Notes: generated from the sequence alone by a model not told the origin. DNA of 64,000 bases from Andrena cerasifolii (GCF_050908995.1 NC_135126.1:8866001-8930000), one strand, 5' to 3'. Numbered from the stretch's first letter, positions 49,401-61,240 are shown. Program-made: numbers and translations.

Positions 49401-51032
49401 TCGTCTCGCTCGGTCTTACGTCGGGAGCGAGAGAGCTGTTCAATTCAAAGCTTCCAGGAAATTATACGTCTGTTACCGTTCTATCTTGAAGCAAAGGCTC
49501 AAACTCCGGGATCTAATAGCGGCAATAGCGTATTTTAATCTTCGCCCGGTGGAAGTGCATTTGTCGTTTCCCCGTCGCACAAAAGCCTGGCCGCCCTTCC
49601 GCGCTGCAATTCGCCGGCTAAGATTATTCGTTCAGCACGCTTTGACGGCGACGCGTTTGGATACTCGGGAATTTCTTCCGTCAGAAAGTAACCCGGTTTC
49701 ACGGCTTTCCTGCTTGTGCAGCCTGATCTAATGAAACAGGTCTAACGATCTAAGAGCGGATAAAAGGAAAGTGTCCAATCGACGTGGATGCGAGTCGATC
49801 TTCGTACGGATTAGGCACAGCGAAATTGCTCCGAAACTTCTCGAGGTTGGGGAAAGAGATGTTTCAGCACGAATCGTTAGCGAAACGGTGACAAAGTTCG
49901 CCGATAGTTTGGCGAGCTCCTGTCGCCGTCGCGTATCATGACGCGGTGTCTCGGTTCTCCAAGGCTGGACCCTTAAAAACGACGGCGTTAGTAGAGCCAT
50001 CTGGACGAGGGGCACCTCCGAAGCTAAAGTATTCCGATGGAACGGAGTTTCGACTTGGCCGCAATGCCGTCACGGCAATTTCTCCGGGGGATGGTTACTT
50101 ACAGTGTTGGCTTAAACAACATACTTAACCGGGCTACTTAGTACTCAACGGGCGCAGACGTACCCCTTGCAATAATAACATTTCACCCCCTTTAATCCGC
50201 AGCCTGCTGTTAGTCCTCGGCTAAGTATCTGTCCCTCCTCTAACCCTCCATTGTCGTGCCGTCGCTTTCCTGGCGAAATCAAAACACGGAAAAGCCGATA
50301 CAGTTTTGCGTAATACCCTCGTCAGGAACTTTATCGAAATGTTTTCCCTCCTGTTGCCCGAGGGCGGGGGTGGACGGCGCCGAGAAAGCAGCAGCGCTAG
50401 GAGTTGTTTTTGGGACAAATTACGGCGACAACGAGATTCTAATCAATTGCCTGTGATAACAGTATTGCGTGTCGCTTTCTGTTTAAGGATCAGAATCATT
50501 CTTTCACCCCCCTCGGCGATACGCTTTTATAGAGATTTAACCAATGCTTTTACGAAAAAGCAGTGGACGCAGTAATTAAAACATCGTGAGTTTTATCGAA
50601 AGCATAGTCGTATTTTCTCTCGATGGAGATTTCTATGTTTAGGAAGAATGATTTATTTCGTATCCTGCTGCATAGTTTAAAGCCAAGTGCGTCGGACTCC
50701 GCGAAGAGCATGGTTGGTGGTCAGTTTGCACGGTCGAATGATAAGATAACGTACGGCAGGCGGGGCACGGATTCCCATATAAGTTGAGCAGAGTTAGGAG
50801 ATACCCCATCGACCATAATACAGCATAAACCCCGTAGTGCTAAGCGGCTTAGTACCTCGTAAGGGCAGTGACGCCTGACATATCCATATACACACACACG
50901 TATGTATATTGGGGCTAGATACGTGACAGCTTCTACGTGGATTTCTGGCAAGTTTTTCTGTTATGTACTTAGAAAATATCTTCACCATCAAACGTAACTT
51001 TCACGCATCCCACTCCATAGTATCATATTTCA
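43445..51032. other. CpG-rich intergenic DNA, no gene recognised
   Basis: Over 7.5 kb of GC-rich sequence with overlapping frames on both strands and no transposon ends, RNA genes or domains that I could recognise. The plus-strand frame at 44335-44661 is the least biased in composition, but it has no similarity I know and no clear splice signals. Confidence 0.5.
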
Positions 51033-51036
51033 TTAA

Positions 51037-51763
51037 GGGGATAGGTAACCCTCAGAATTTTCGAAAATTCGATTTTGTGATTTTTGCATATTCCTTTAGC
51101 TACATCTTTTTTCGTATTTTGAGCGCGACCGGGTCTCGAGATTCCAACAATCGAAGGAATTGCAGCCAAAATGTACGAGCCTGCATATGAGATCGCATAA
51201 CGACAGAATTGCATGTCCAACTTTAAATGTGATTTCCCAGAAACTACGTTTTCCAAAACGATGAACATAAAATCTCGAAAATCGCTCGTACGATTTGAAT
51301 GAAAATTTACAGCTAGGTGCAGAAAACTATTCCCTACAATGTGTCGGGAGCACATTTTCAATGTAAATTCTTCAAAAATAGATAAAAAATATTTTTCCCA
51401 CAAAAAAGGATAAAATCATATACGTCAACATAAAAATTGTCTTAATTTGTTTATCAAAATTTTGCTTCCGGCACAAGATAGGGACTGTCTTACGGATTAT
51501 AAAACTGCCTTTACTTTGTGTTTAGGTAATTCACCTATCCGGAATCGTGTGCACCATCAGACGGTGCATCGCGTACACGTTCTCACATTTACATTAATAA
51601 CTTTTTTCCTGCAAACATATTTAAAATTTTCTTTTCGTGCATTAAAGTTAACGAAATGACGATTAAAAATTAGAATAAAAATTACCTCTATATTCATTTA
51701 TTACTACAGAATATGCGTTTGAAAGAGGGCCTGATTTTGGGCTGTTGAGGCTTACCTACCCCC
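51037..51763. mobile_element. piggyBac-like MITE with TTAA flanks, 727 bp
   Basis: Ends GGGGATAGGTAACCCTCA (51037) and, inverted, GGGGGTAGGTAAGCCTCA (ending at 51763) match at 16 of 18 positions. TTAA lies immediately outside both (51033-51036 and 51764-51767). The interior is AT-rich; its frames have no transposase motif. The TTAAGGGG start is shared with the two foldback copies at 16.8 and 21.9 kb. Confidence 0.8.
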
Positions 51764-51767
51764 TTAA

Positions 51768-54700
51768 TATCGCTCGCCCTCCACCTTGCTTCTCCGTTCC
51801 TTCTGCGTCGAAAGTGTCGTTACCTTCAACGCAGCGTTTGTCGATTAGAATTCATCGATGTTTACCCAAATGATCATACACCTCCAGGCTGCGTTCACCC
51901 AGTGATCGCAGTCGGCCAAATATTTTGTTTTTCCCATGCAGTTGCCAGCGGTGCCATAGAAAGCGGCCGAGGGGTGAGCGCGTGACACACCCCCATTGAA
52001 ATCCTATGCACGGGATATACTTAAATTAAACGGACGCCGGTGTCGCATTATGGCGCAGAACGACGAGTTATATCTAACCTCTCATTAACCCCCGTGTGAA
52101 CTCGGATACATGACCCTCCGGCTGAAAGCCGACACGTCGATTTTCGAATTCGAAGTGGGGCAAGTTTATTACGGGTTGCAGCGCGACACGGGAGAGGTTT
52201 CCAGCGGCTATCGGTTACGTGGACGTCAGAAGCGTCTCCGAGATTGTAGGAAACGCCAGCGAGAGCCATCGAGAGGTTCTTCGACGTTATAGCTTTCGCA
52301 CGTACGTGGATTGTTTACGTTTTCACGAATTCGCCGGAGTACAACGGGTGGTTGAAAGCGCGACTCGTCGCATGGGTCGATGATCGTTGCGCCACGATCT
52401 CCACGACCACAATGCCGTTCGGCGGGCCTCTCCTTTTCCCATTCTCGAGTTGGCCTCGGGTCCTTAAGCAGCTAAGGGCCCATGATCTGGCCGACAGGGG
52501 CCGGAAGAGGGAAATATATGGAACGTCCACGAGCGGGCCAGACAGGAGCAACGGGAGGGGTGGCGGGTTAGAGCGCAAAGCCCGAAAAACTTCTTACCGC
52601 AACAATGGCGTGTAGCGATTTTAAAAAGATCCTAGGAAGATTTACCATCAGTTTCACACCTCTCCGTGGCACCCCGGTGGCCGCCTAAGGCCCTACAACA
52701 AATACCTGGCGGGCATCGTAATCTCGCTAAGGCCTCCCATAGTGGGGTCCCTGTCGGGCCCCCATTATGATTTTCGCGGCATTGTCACGGGTGTCGAATC
52801 TGTCTACAAATAACCACTAGAGAAATGGTTACTCTGTCGATACTCCTCAACGATCTGTCTCCCTTTTCCCACTGCCCACCCCACGTCCCTGCTCCGTTTC
52901 TCTTTTTCCACTGTCGACGCCGTGTCTATTCCCCTCTGTCCGCCCCTCCGCCATTCAGAGTGGACTACATTATTTTGTTGTAAGGCCCCGACCACACCGT
53001 ATTATCCTAACATCTAAATCCGGACAGCTGGATGTCTATCAGAGACTCTCAACTGGAGCGGGGCCGAGCCGCTAATAGCGCGCCGCCAGGTTTATCCCGG
53101 CCAGCGATAAAACTACCGGCCAGCCTTCCAATTCGATGACTCGATAACGCGGAAGAGGATTTTTCCGGCCAACGAACACTTACCGGCGTGCACGCTGCGC
53201 TCCTCTTCCGCAGTTCAATGCGAACTGGAATGGCTTTCAGATGGAATGATATCGGAAATCGAGTATCTCGACACCTGCGCGTGCAACGCGTTGTTTAAGC
53301 TTCCAGTGGAATTCCGGTCGACTCTTCTTCGTTGGGCAACTGTCTGCGTTGTTATATAGCGGATACAATAATTGTGGATAACTGATTATCGGTCTCCACT
53401 CTATTTTCTTTCGTTATTCAGAAAGAAAGAGAGAGAGAGGTAATAAGGTGTACTGGAGCAGACTGCTTTCGGTGGATTGGTAAATAAAGTTTCCGGCGAC
53501 CCTGCCAGGCACCTGGGCTTTGAGAACCACTTTCTAATGAATGTGCCAGAGGTGTCAGAGCAGCAACTGTCAAAACACGACCGGCGAGACACGGCCGTGC
53601 CATCCAGTGTGCGACGAGGAGCGAGCAAGGGCGAACGAGAGCGAGCGGAGCGGCCCTTTTCACGCCATATTGGGTTGTGCCCTGAAAAACGCTGGGCACG
53701 GGACCGATGACTATCGATGAACGCGACATTCATCCTTTCGTTTCCACCCGTGCTGCAGAAATTCTTCCGTCGCTACGTGTCTCGGTTACGCGGCGAACGT
53801 CGGAACGAGGCATTGTTCGCCGCGCGCGTTTGTTGCACAACTGTTTCCCCCGCCTTTCCGCTCGGTGAATCGCAGAAGATGCTTATCGAGAAGGCCAGGA
53901 CGCTCGCTCCTTTTCCTCTTTTATGTTTTAATGGAACGAGGAGAAGCCAGGAATTAATGGCTCGTCGTCGTTTAACGTTCACCTCGCTACAGTTTACGGG
54001 GGGTGGTATTCCAGGCTGGTATAATTCGGACGCGAGATTTATTTCGTCTTCGTATGATCGTTCAATCTTCATTGAATAGAGGTATATCTGAATTTATTTC
54101 TATTCTATCGCTCTGCTAAAAATTTCGTAAATTAGAGTCCTTCAACTCTCACATCGCAGTAGAATAAAGCTTGAAGTGAAAGTCACACGTGGCGCAGTGC
54201 GAGAGGGTAATTCTATTTGCAAAGTGTCGCTCACACTTTCCCTAAAAAGAGAAACGATATTTTCCATTGCAAAAGGGTTAAAAGCACCGAAGGTGCCATG
54301 ATTATCGCCGCGGTCGATTAGCCCTCTCGAAATTGGCGTTTAAACGCGTTCCTCCCAGCCGACCAGTTTCGATTGCTAGTTTCAACTTCATGGAAGCAAT
54401 CTTGAGACACTGGCCGCGGAATATCTGGATCCTGGGGGCGCCGTGTCGCCTCCATCTTCCAGCGGGGAATCCACCCAGCTGTCGGGAACTTTCGCCGAGC
54501 GGAGCCGTGCTGGGTGAACCGTGGAGGGAAGGGTGCGAGGCGGAGGAGAAGGGGGAGGCAGGGAGAAAGATCGCGGAGGAAAGACCATCACGCACACACG
54601 GCGCGGCAGAGAGCGTAGGGTTGAGGGCGACAGAGCGAGGGAAAGAGGAAGTGGTCGCGTGTGGAAGCGCGAGGGCAGGGTGGAGTCGGCGACGAGGACG

Positions 54701-57258
54701 GTTAGGCGTGCGCTCTGGGCATATCGGCTTTTTGGAGAGTCTTGGTCGATGTTCCTGGTTCCTGGTTAACCCGCGGGATCGGTTACAAGGCAACCCAGCC
54801 AGCCGATTGGTCCATTTTGTCAGCGACACCCGCCCACGCCACGTTATCGCGCAACTACTCTCTTCCTCTCGCTCTCTCTGCCGCCTATCTTTCTCTCTCC
54901 CTCCCCGGCGTTCTATCACGTATCCCCAGCTCTGTTTCGCTGGCTGCAGCCGTGTCGATAACCTTCCTCCGGCCGCTCTCCATCTCTCTCCCTCTATCAC
55001 TCCCCCGTTGCGCGTCCTCTGCTCGATGGCTCCCTATCCCTCTTCCACCCTGTTCCTCTCGAGCGGCCGAGACGCACGCTCTGACCTTCGGCGAAAAGAA
55101 GGATCCGTGTTTCGAATGCGACTTCTTCGAGTTCGTTAACAGGGAGCACCGTGACTCTGCGATATTCGAACACGGTGTTGAGCGCGCTCGCGCGTGTGTC
55201 TGTGTGTGCACGGTGCGTGGATACGTCGCGGGGGAAGAGGTTCGCGGTCGCGTTCGGATTGTGGGAAGTAAGGTGGCAAGGATCGCGAGAGGGTGTAAAG
55301 AGCCGGGGCCCGGCTGAATCGGCTCGGCTGCTTTTCACGGCGCGGCGGGCCGAGTTATTTTAATCGTTCTACCGCGAGGTCTGCGGAGCGACAATGCTCG
55401 CGGCCGTCGTCGTCGCCTAGCGCGGAAACAAACGGTATTAATAGATACAATTGACGGCCGGGCGCGATGCATCGCTCACGCCAGTGCAAACCCGCGGCAT
55501 TGTAATTGCCGCGAACGCGGCGCATGATTTTAACGCGTCCATTGGCAGCCGCGCGCGGGATTACGCTCCCGGTGTATTCCTGGGAACCGTGGATCGTTGG
55601 CTGGCGTTGTTTGTCGGCCCGTTGGCCCGGGAGAATGGGATGGAATGATGAGCGATGATCGACTCAAGGGCGCGGGATAGAACACTGACAGCCGTTTCCC
55701 TTCGTAATTTGTCATAATAATCTGTTAATATATTTTCGCGTGAATTTATGTACAGCCGCAAATAATATTATTCATCATAATATTAATAATAATTAATAAT
55801 AATAATGATTCATTTCTCCTCCGTATATTTATATATGTATAATGCCGTGTTTAATAGTCTTTACGCATGTCGCCTACGTGTACGCAGATCATCGTGGTAT
55901 GTTCATATTTATAGGGGTCGATTATACAAGAAATTCGCTAAGTGTGTGTGTGTGTACGTGTGTGGCGTGTACGCGTAGTGTGTATCTACAAAGAGAAGGG
56001 AGGTTCTCGCGCGTATTTCAGTAGCCCCTTTACTCTCAGAGTAAAACGATCCCATCGAGAACACCGTCGATTAATGAAATTTACAAATCACTAACCTCTA
56101 CTTAGGCTATAGGGAGGGGTGAGGGTTGTCTCGCGAAGTAGCTTAAATTAATTCGACCGGCGATCGTTCGAGTTCGCCTCGACGATTATGGTTCTCGCTT
56201 GCGTTCGCAGCGACATTGTGCGATTTGCTTTCGCTGAAACTGTGCCCCGATGTTCGCGTCTTCTTATATAACGATCATCACGATGTACATCTTAGGACGT
56301 TCGATTAACGAATCCGGCAGCGATCTCTCCGTGCTCCGCCGTTCGTCGAAGGGCAAGCCTCGCGCACAGTTCCACCGTCTGGATAGCTTTGTCCTCGGAG
56401 CACAGATTTCGCGGTTCTATTTCTGGGAATAATTCCAGCGCATCCCCCTTTCCAGCTCGATATTTAAATAGTTCGCGACAGTTCAAGAGAAACGATGACG
56501 AACAGTTTTCCCAGGCGACGATTACACCGAACATTTCCTCGAAAGCGTCTCTATGTACAAACTACCGAAAATAAGATAAAAAAGAAAGGTAAACGAAGGA
56601 AAACGAGCATCACTACACCGAGTCGTGTTTAGCCTCGAAGCGAATCGATTCCGTCGTCGGCCTCGCCCGACCAGATCCGTTCAGCCGTGTTTATCACTCC
56701 CCCCCGATAACACGCTGAGAAACTATGTACACGCACCGACCACCACTCGCAGACTTTTTGATCTTCAGTAATTGCACGCGTCCGTTTTGTGTGCGAACCC
56801 TATGACGCACGGTCGTCAACCAGAGAGTCCCGGCCACTTGCCGCCCAACAGGTAAGGGCCGTCGTCTAACCGTCAGCGTCTTTGAAAATTATCCACGTCC
56901 TGTTTTGCACCGTTGCGCGCGGAACGAGTTTCCAGCTCGCGGATTTGTCGTGTCAGAGGTTGATTGATTTCTCGCGCCCCTGTTGAGGATTGCCCGCCGT
57001 CTCCGATCCAAGTCTTCGTCCTTTGATCTCGAATAATTACTATCTCCTCCCCGGCGCGCAGAGAACAACCCCCGACGCTCTCTCGCGAACGCAATTCTTC
57101 CCGTGCGACGCCGATCGTTCCTTAGCTCACAACACCTCGAAGTGTTTCCCGGAAAACCGTTGCCCATCGTTGGCCGCCGTGCTCCCCGGCGAGGAGCACC
57201 GATCGTCCTCCGTTCCTTTCGACACGATCTCGTCCGATCGATCGTCCTCGTTGTCGTA
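51768..57258. other. Intergenic DNA and probable 3' UTR of the downstream minus-strand gene
   Basis: The segment next to the stop codon at 57259 must include the 3' UTR of the partial minus-strand gene. A possible ATTAAA signal (TTTAAT on the plus strand, 55850-55855) lies about 1.4 kb past the stop. The segment 54300-55300 is GC-rich and purine/pyrimidine-biased, with long frames open on both strands that I do not accept as genes. AAT-rich simple sequence lies at 55760-55808 and a short (TG)n at 55941-55955. Confidence 0.45.
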
Positions 57259-58769
57259 TCACGCCGGCGAGAAGGGTCGATGGATCTGGGGCGGCTTCGG
57301 GTTCGGCGGCGGTGTCGCGACCCTTATCAACCCCTGGCCTTTCGACTGGCCCTGAGGAGTCTGCTGGCTCACCGGCGGACTACCCCGCGAGGAGGGCGTG
57401 TGAGGGCTGGGAACTGCGACCCGCAGCGGACCCGTCACAGACAGATTCGTCGCCATTAACGGCGGGCTGTGCGCTTCCGATAGGCTGTCCGAGAGACGCG
57501 AGATCCCGCCGTCGGATAGCCGCGAGCCTTCTGATATCCTGGACATTCCTTCTGGTAGCTGATGAGGCACGTGGGGATGGTGGAGCAGGCCTTCGTGAGA
57601 GTGCAGCCTCGGCGGCGGCAGTCCTAGAGGATCTGGCAGCCTGAAATGGGAAAATAGACACGTTCGAGCGAGGATTCTTCAAGGTTCCGGGGTTGTGAAC
57701 GCTGCAGTGTTTATTCTTCGGTATTTTACTCGCGGGACTCTCGATTACTAGCTCGAATTCTATATTACTTAATTTTGAAGTCGAAGGAAAGTTGAAGCAT
57801 CGAAATTAGATACCGTAAACTGGGGGAACATTGGCAGTGCGGTGTAACATTGGCATCTACTTAACATCTATTAAAAAGGAAACAAATTTTGGACATTTTC
57901 ACACTTGTATTACCATCACAAACGATGCAATGTTATAATAGGATACCTAAACCAAATTTAAAAATGTTAATTTTTATATTACATAGCAAAATGTTCCAAA
58001 AACATGCCAATGTTCCCCCAGTTTACGGTACTTATAGGTAGATCGCAGAGATGGGCACAATTTTTATTTAAATAAAATTTGGAATAACGGATAAAAGTTA
58101 AAATAAATTATTCGCCATTCGTTCGTTAACCTTAGTTAGCTGTATTCGAACGTGACGAATAATTTTTCAACTTTTATTCGTCATTCGAAATTTTATTTAA
58201 ATAGAAATTGTGCCCATCTCTGCTGTGTACTTAGGTCTCTGAAACATCTACGCGATTCTTCTCACCAGTTCAAGTATATTCCCCCGAATGTTCCGCAGCT
58301 AGAATCCATTCGCAACCCTCAAGCTGAAGCTCACACCCCTTCGCGTAATGAGATTGTTTGAAACGCGACTTACCTAGATCCAAGATCACCGCGGGGCCCC
58401 ACAGCCTGGAATGGGCTCGTTTCCGTCAGCCTGAAGATCCCGCCGCCCGATATGTTCGGATGATTGTGTTGCGGGCTGTGCGGTCCAAACCGGAAGCCAG
58501 ACGGCGGGAATTTGAAGGCCGTCGCGTGGTTGAATCGAAACTGCGATTGCGATGGATCGAAGCGGAAATTTATGGATGGAGGAGGCAGAGGTCCGAGGGG
58601 CCCGAGAGGAACAGGAGATGGTTGATGAGTCGGCGGCGGCGAGGAGCTCGGCGACGGAGGTGACGTTCCGCCCAGAGAAATATCAGAGTCCTCTGAATCG
58701 CTGCCTCCTGGCCCGGGACTCATCGTGCGCCGTGTATTTCCGTTCCCTGTGCCAGACTGCTGCTGCATC
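57259..58769 (-). CDS. C-terminal two coding exons of a Pro/Ser-rich protein with FxF motifs (5' part not seen)
   Basis: Exon 58769-58374 begins after TTTCAG and ends at AG|GTAAGT; exon 57640-57259 begins after CATTTCAG and ends in TGA. Phases agree (2/2), giving 258 visible residues. The first exon encodes MQQQSGTGNG, an acidic Ser patch SDSEDSDISLGG, a Pro/Ser run, then INFRFDP, QFRFNH and AFKFPPSGFRF, and ISGGGIFRL. The second is rich in Ser/Pro with ISRLSDSLSE and ends PQIHRPFSPA. FKFP (58505-58516) fits the FxFP docking motif for ERK MAP kinases, found for example in ELK, LIN-1 and some other regulators. This suggests a disordered tail of a transcriptional regulator, possibly ETS-family; no DNA-binding domain is visible, so the identity is open. 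At least one upstream exon is missing. The intron carries two MITEs. Confidence 0.8.
57813..58028. mobile_element. TA-flanked MITE, 216 bp, in the intron of the partial gene
   Basis: Left arm 57813-57836 and right arm 58005-58028 are perfect 24-base inverted repeats starting CCGTAAACTGGGGGAACATT and ending GGCA. TA lies outside both ends (57811-57812 and 58029-58030). A second AACATTGGCA copy sits at 57846-57855. It is AT-rich inside, with no ORF. Perfect arms suggest a young insertion. Confidence 0.9.
58046..58222. mobile_element. hAT-like MITE, 177 bp, in the same intron
   Basis: Ends CAGAGATGGGCACAATTT and its inverted copy are followed in both arms by ATTTAAATAAAATTT, giving arms of about 45 bases or more with scattered mismatches. 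The CAGAGATGGGCA terminus is typical of hAT elements. The flanking octamers (GTAGATCG and CTGTGTAC) are not duplicates, so a flank has been lost or altered. It starts 15 bases after the TA-flanked MITE. Confidence 0.78.
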
Positions 58770-60932
58770 CTGAAACACAACACGAGACGATAACGTTAGT
58801 CCTTGCGCGAACCTTTGCGCCGTTCAACCCTTTCAGGGCTGAGATGAGAATTATTAAATAGGAATATCTTAGGAATATCCTAAGCAAAGGCACTCTGCCA
58901 AGTCCGTTGCGAAAATTATACGCTCATTTTCCACGCACGCCGAGAGTAGAACGCACCGCTCAATTATCGCGCGAATATCCTGCTAAGCCAAGATGTCCGC
59001 CGGCGTTCATCTTCGGATCGATTACTGGAACATGCGTCCCCCGTCGCGAGGTTAACGAAAAAGGTCACCGAGCTATTGGCAGCAAGTCGCGGGGGTAAGG
59101 GGGCCCCCGCGCGTGGGCGCGGATCGCGCTGAGAATTTTAAGTCGTCCCTCGCTTGCAGCCGGAATAGGTGGATGTACGCGGCACTGAAAACGCTTGTTG
59201 TGTTTCCAGTCATCGCCGCGGAGCGGCTGTAATTAATGAGCGAGGGCCTCCGTATCCTTCCCAGCCGAGCAAGGATTCACGGGAGAGTAACGACGATTCC
59301 CGGGGACCGTGCGTACGAAAGAACGATCCACCTCATTACTCGAGAGATTACACGTAGATAGAGAATATGCCGCGCACTTCTCACGCGACCCGTCCTGCGG
59401 CCGGGTTCGAGGTAAACGGCGAATAGTCGCGGCACGATCGAAGCGGACGTTTCGACTTGTCGACAGGAAAGTATTATTCACCGCGCCACCCACGATGAAC
59501 GCGAGGACAGAGCGAGAGGCAGGTCCCATTGTAATTCACTTCGCTGATCCGGCGCGGAGCTCCACGGGATCTCCCTTTACACCCCCGATAACAGAATTCC
59601 CCTGTCGAAGGGCGCAGATGAAAAATGTAAACCCGTTGTACCGGGCGCGAAAATAATTTCTCCCTGCGCTTTCTTCGTATAATCGCTGCGATAAGAGAGA
59701 GCACCCGAGGAGAATCTATCTTTAGGGTAGAGAATCCACGCCCCCCAGTGTTCCGTCGGGGTGTAAGGAGAAAGAAGAATCGTTCTCTAGCCCGTCGAAG
59801 ACAATGAGATGTTGTGGTCGCCTTAAAAGCCTCTTCTGCTGCAGATCGATTCAACGCCGGGTCTCGCCCCAGAGATACTCCCGTATTTTCTTTGCTAATC
59901 GAGTTTCGAGCCCGCACAGTTACCACGGTAACACCTCGAGTGATTTCGAACAGGTTCCCCGCTCGAACGAGAATCGTCGAATCGCTCTGCCTCCCCTTGG
60001 TCCCCCTACCTCCCCAAAAAAGAACGTTTGCGAGGAGCTGGGGCCTTGAGAGTCGAGAGCTGATTCACTCCTATGAATTTAGGCGCGCCTTTGCGGGCTA
60101 CCGATCTCGTATTCGATCGTCTTAATCGATCCTCCGTGATGCTTGCTGATTTATTTCGTTTCTGAAGCAGCCCTCCCCTCGGCCACTCCGGGACCTGAAT
60201 TCCTCTACTAAATTCGACCATTTCTCCGCTTGCCGTGAATGGAAATATAACGAGACGTCAAATTTCTCTGACGAAGGCGCGAACGCGGTTTATTCGATTG
60301 CGGGGGCGGGAGGACGTGAACAGGGAAGAAAAAGGTTAAGGGTAGCGGGGTACAATTCAAGAAGAGAGGCCACTCTCACGTGGAGCCGTTTGAAACGCGT
60401 CGGACACGTTGGTAATCGAACCCGTGCTCCTCTCTCTCTCTCTCTCTCGGTCCTTTTTCTTCCCCGTGTCTCGCATCAACGGGACACTCGACGCGTTTTA
60501 ATTATGCCCCGAGACCGCTCCTCTCTCCCTTTGTCTTGGCCCTTTCACGAGACACCCGCACGAGCGGGCGCGACTTATTATGCGGCCAGCCTCTCTGGTT
60601 TTGTTCCGCTAAGTGCTCTCCAACCGATCGTCCTTACCCATTCAAGCCGCGTCCCGGTGCCGTGGCATTTAAAGCGCGCAGGCTCGAGCCCGCGGTGTCA
60701 ATTTTTCGGCCCGATCGGGTGGCATCGTTAATCCACCTCGCTCCCTCTCGACGACGGAAAAACAACCGTCCCATCCAGAGATTGCAATCAGGGAAAGTCG
60801 CTCCTCTTTATTTCTCGCCTCGTCGGAGTATCTCGTTAACGACGGATTGGCCAACAGGGGGAGGGAGAGCGGAGGCTTTGCCGTTGCTCAATTTCGAAAG
60901 ACGGGCTTCCGGTGTTTGTAACGGCGCGGACC
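58770..60932. other. Upstream intron or flank of the partial gene, no exon recognised
   Basis: On the minus strand this precedes the acceptor at 58770, so it is intronic unless an unseen exon lies here. It is GC-rich with overlapping frames on both strands; none has matched splice sites of the needed phase together with protein-like composition. Confidence 0.45.
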
Positions 60933-60940
60933 GATAATTA

Positions 60941-61232
60941 CAGGGGTTGACACAGTTATGATATCGGTTTCGGTTCTCAAAACAGTTATGAGTACCGAAA
61001 TAATAATCTTGAAACAGTTACGAGTGAAATCGGTTCTGGCCTATATCGGTTTCGGTTCCGGTTTTACAGAACCGATATTGTATCGGTTCCGTAACGTTAT
61101 ACAGTAAACTCTCGATATATTATAATAATAATAATAATAACTGTTTCAGCTGACTCGGTTTCAGCTGAATCGGTTCTGAAACCGATATATAACAGTTTGA
61201 AACAGTTATTCTCGGAACCGTTTCAACCCCTG
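60941..61232. mobile_element. hAT-like MITE, 292 bp, with exact 8-bp target-site duplication
   Basis: Termini are CAGGGGTTGA at 60941 and TCAACCCCTG ending at 61232. The flanking octamer GATAATTA occurs exactly at 60933-60940 and 61233-61240, the 8-bp duplication expected of hAT transposition. The interior has repeated CGGTT and ACAGTTA words in both orientations (ATCGGTTTCGGTT, GAAACAGTTA, AACTGTTTCA) and a short (AAT)n run near 61123-61139. There is no ORF. Confidence 0.93.
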
Positions 61233-61240
61233 GATAATTA

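Noticed and set aside
54302..55139. Long frames open on both strands (232 and 268 residues)
   Set aside because: Both strands are open over the same GC-rich, purine/pyrimidine-biased DNA; the products are Arg/Glu/Ser/Leu low-complexity with no domain, and no clear splice or start context was found.
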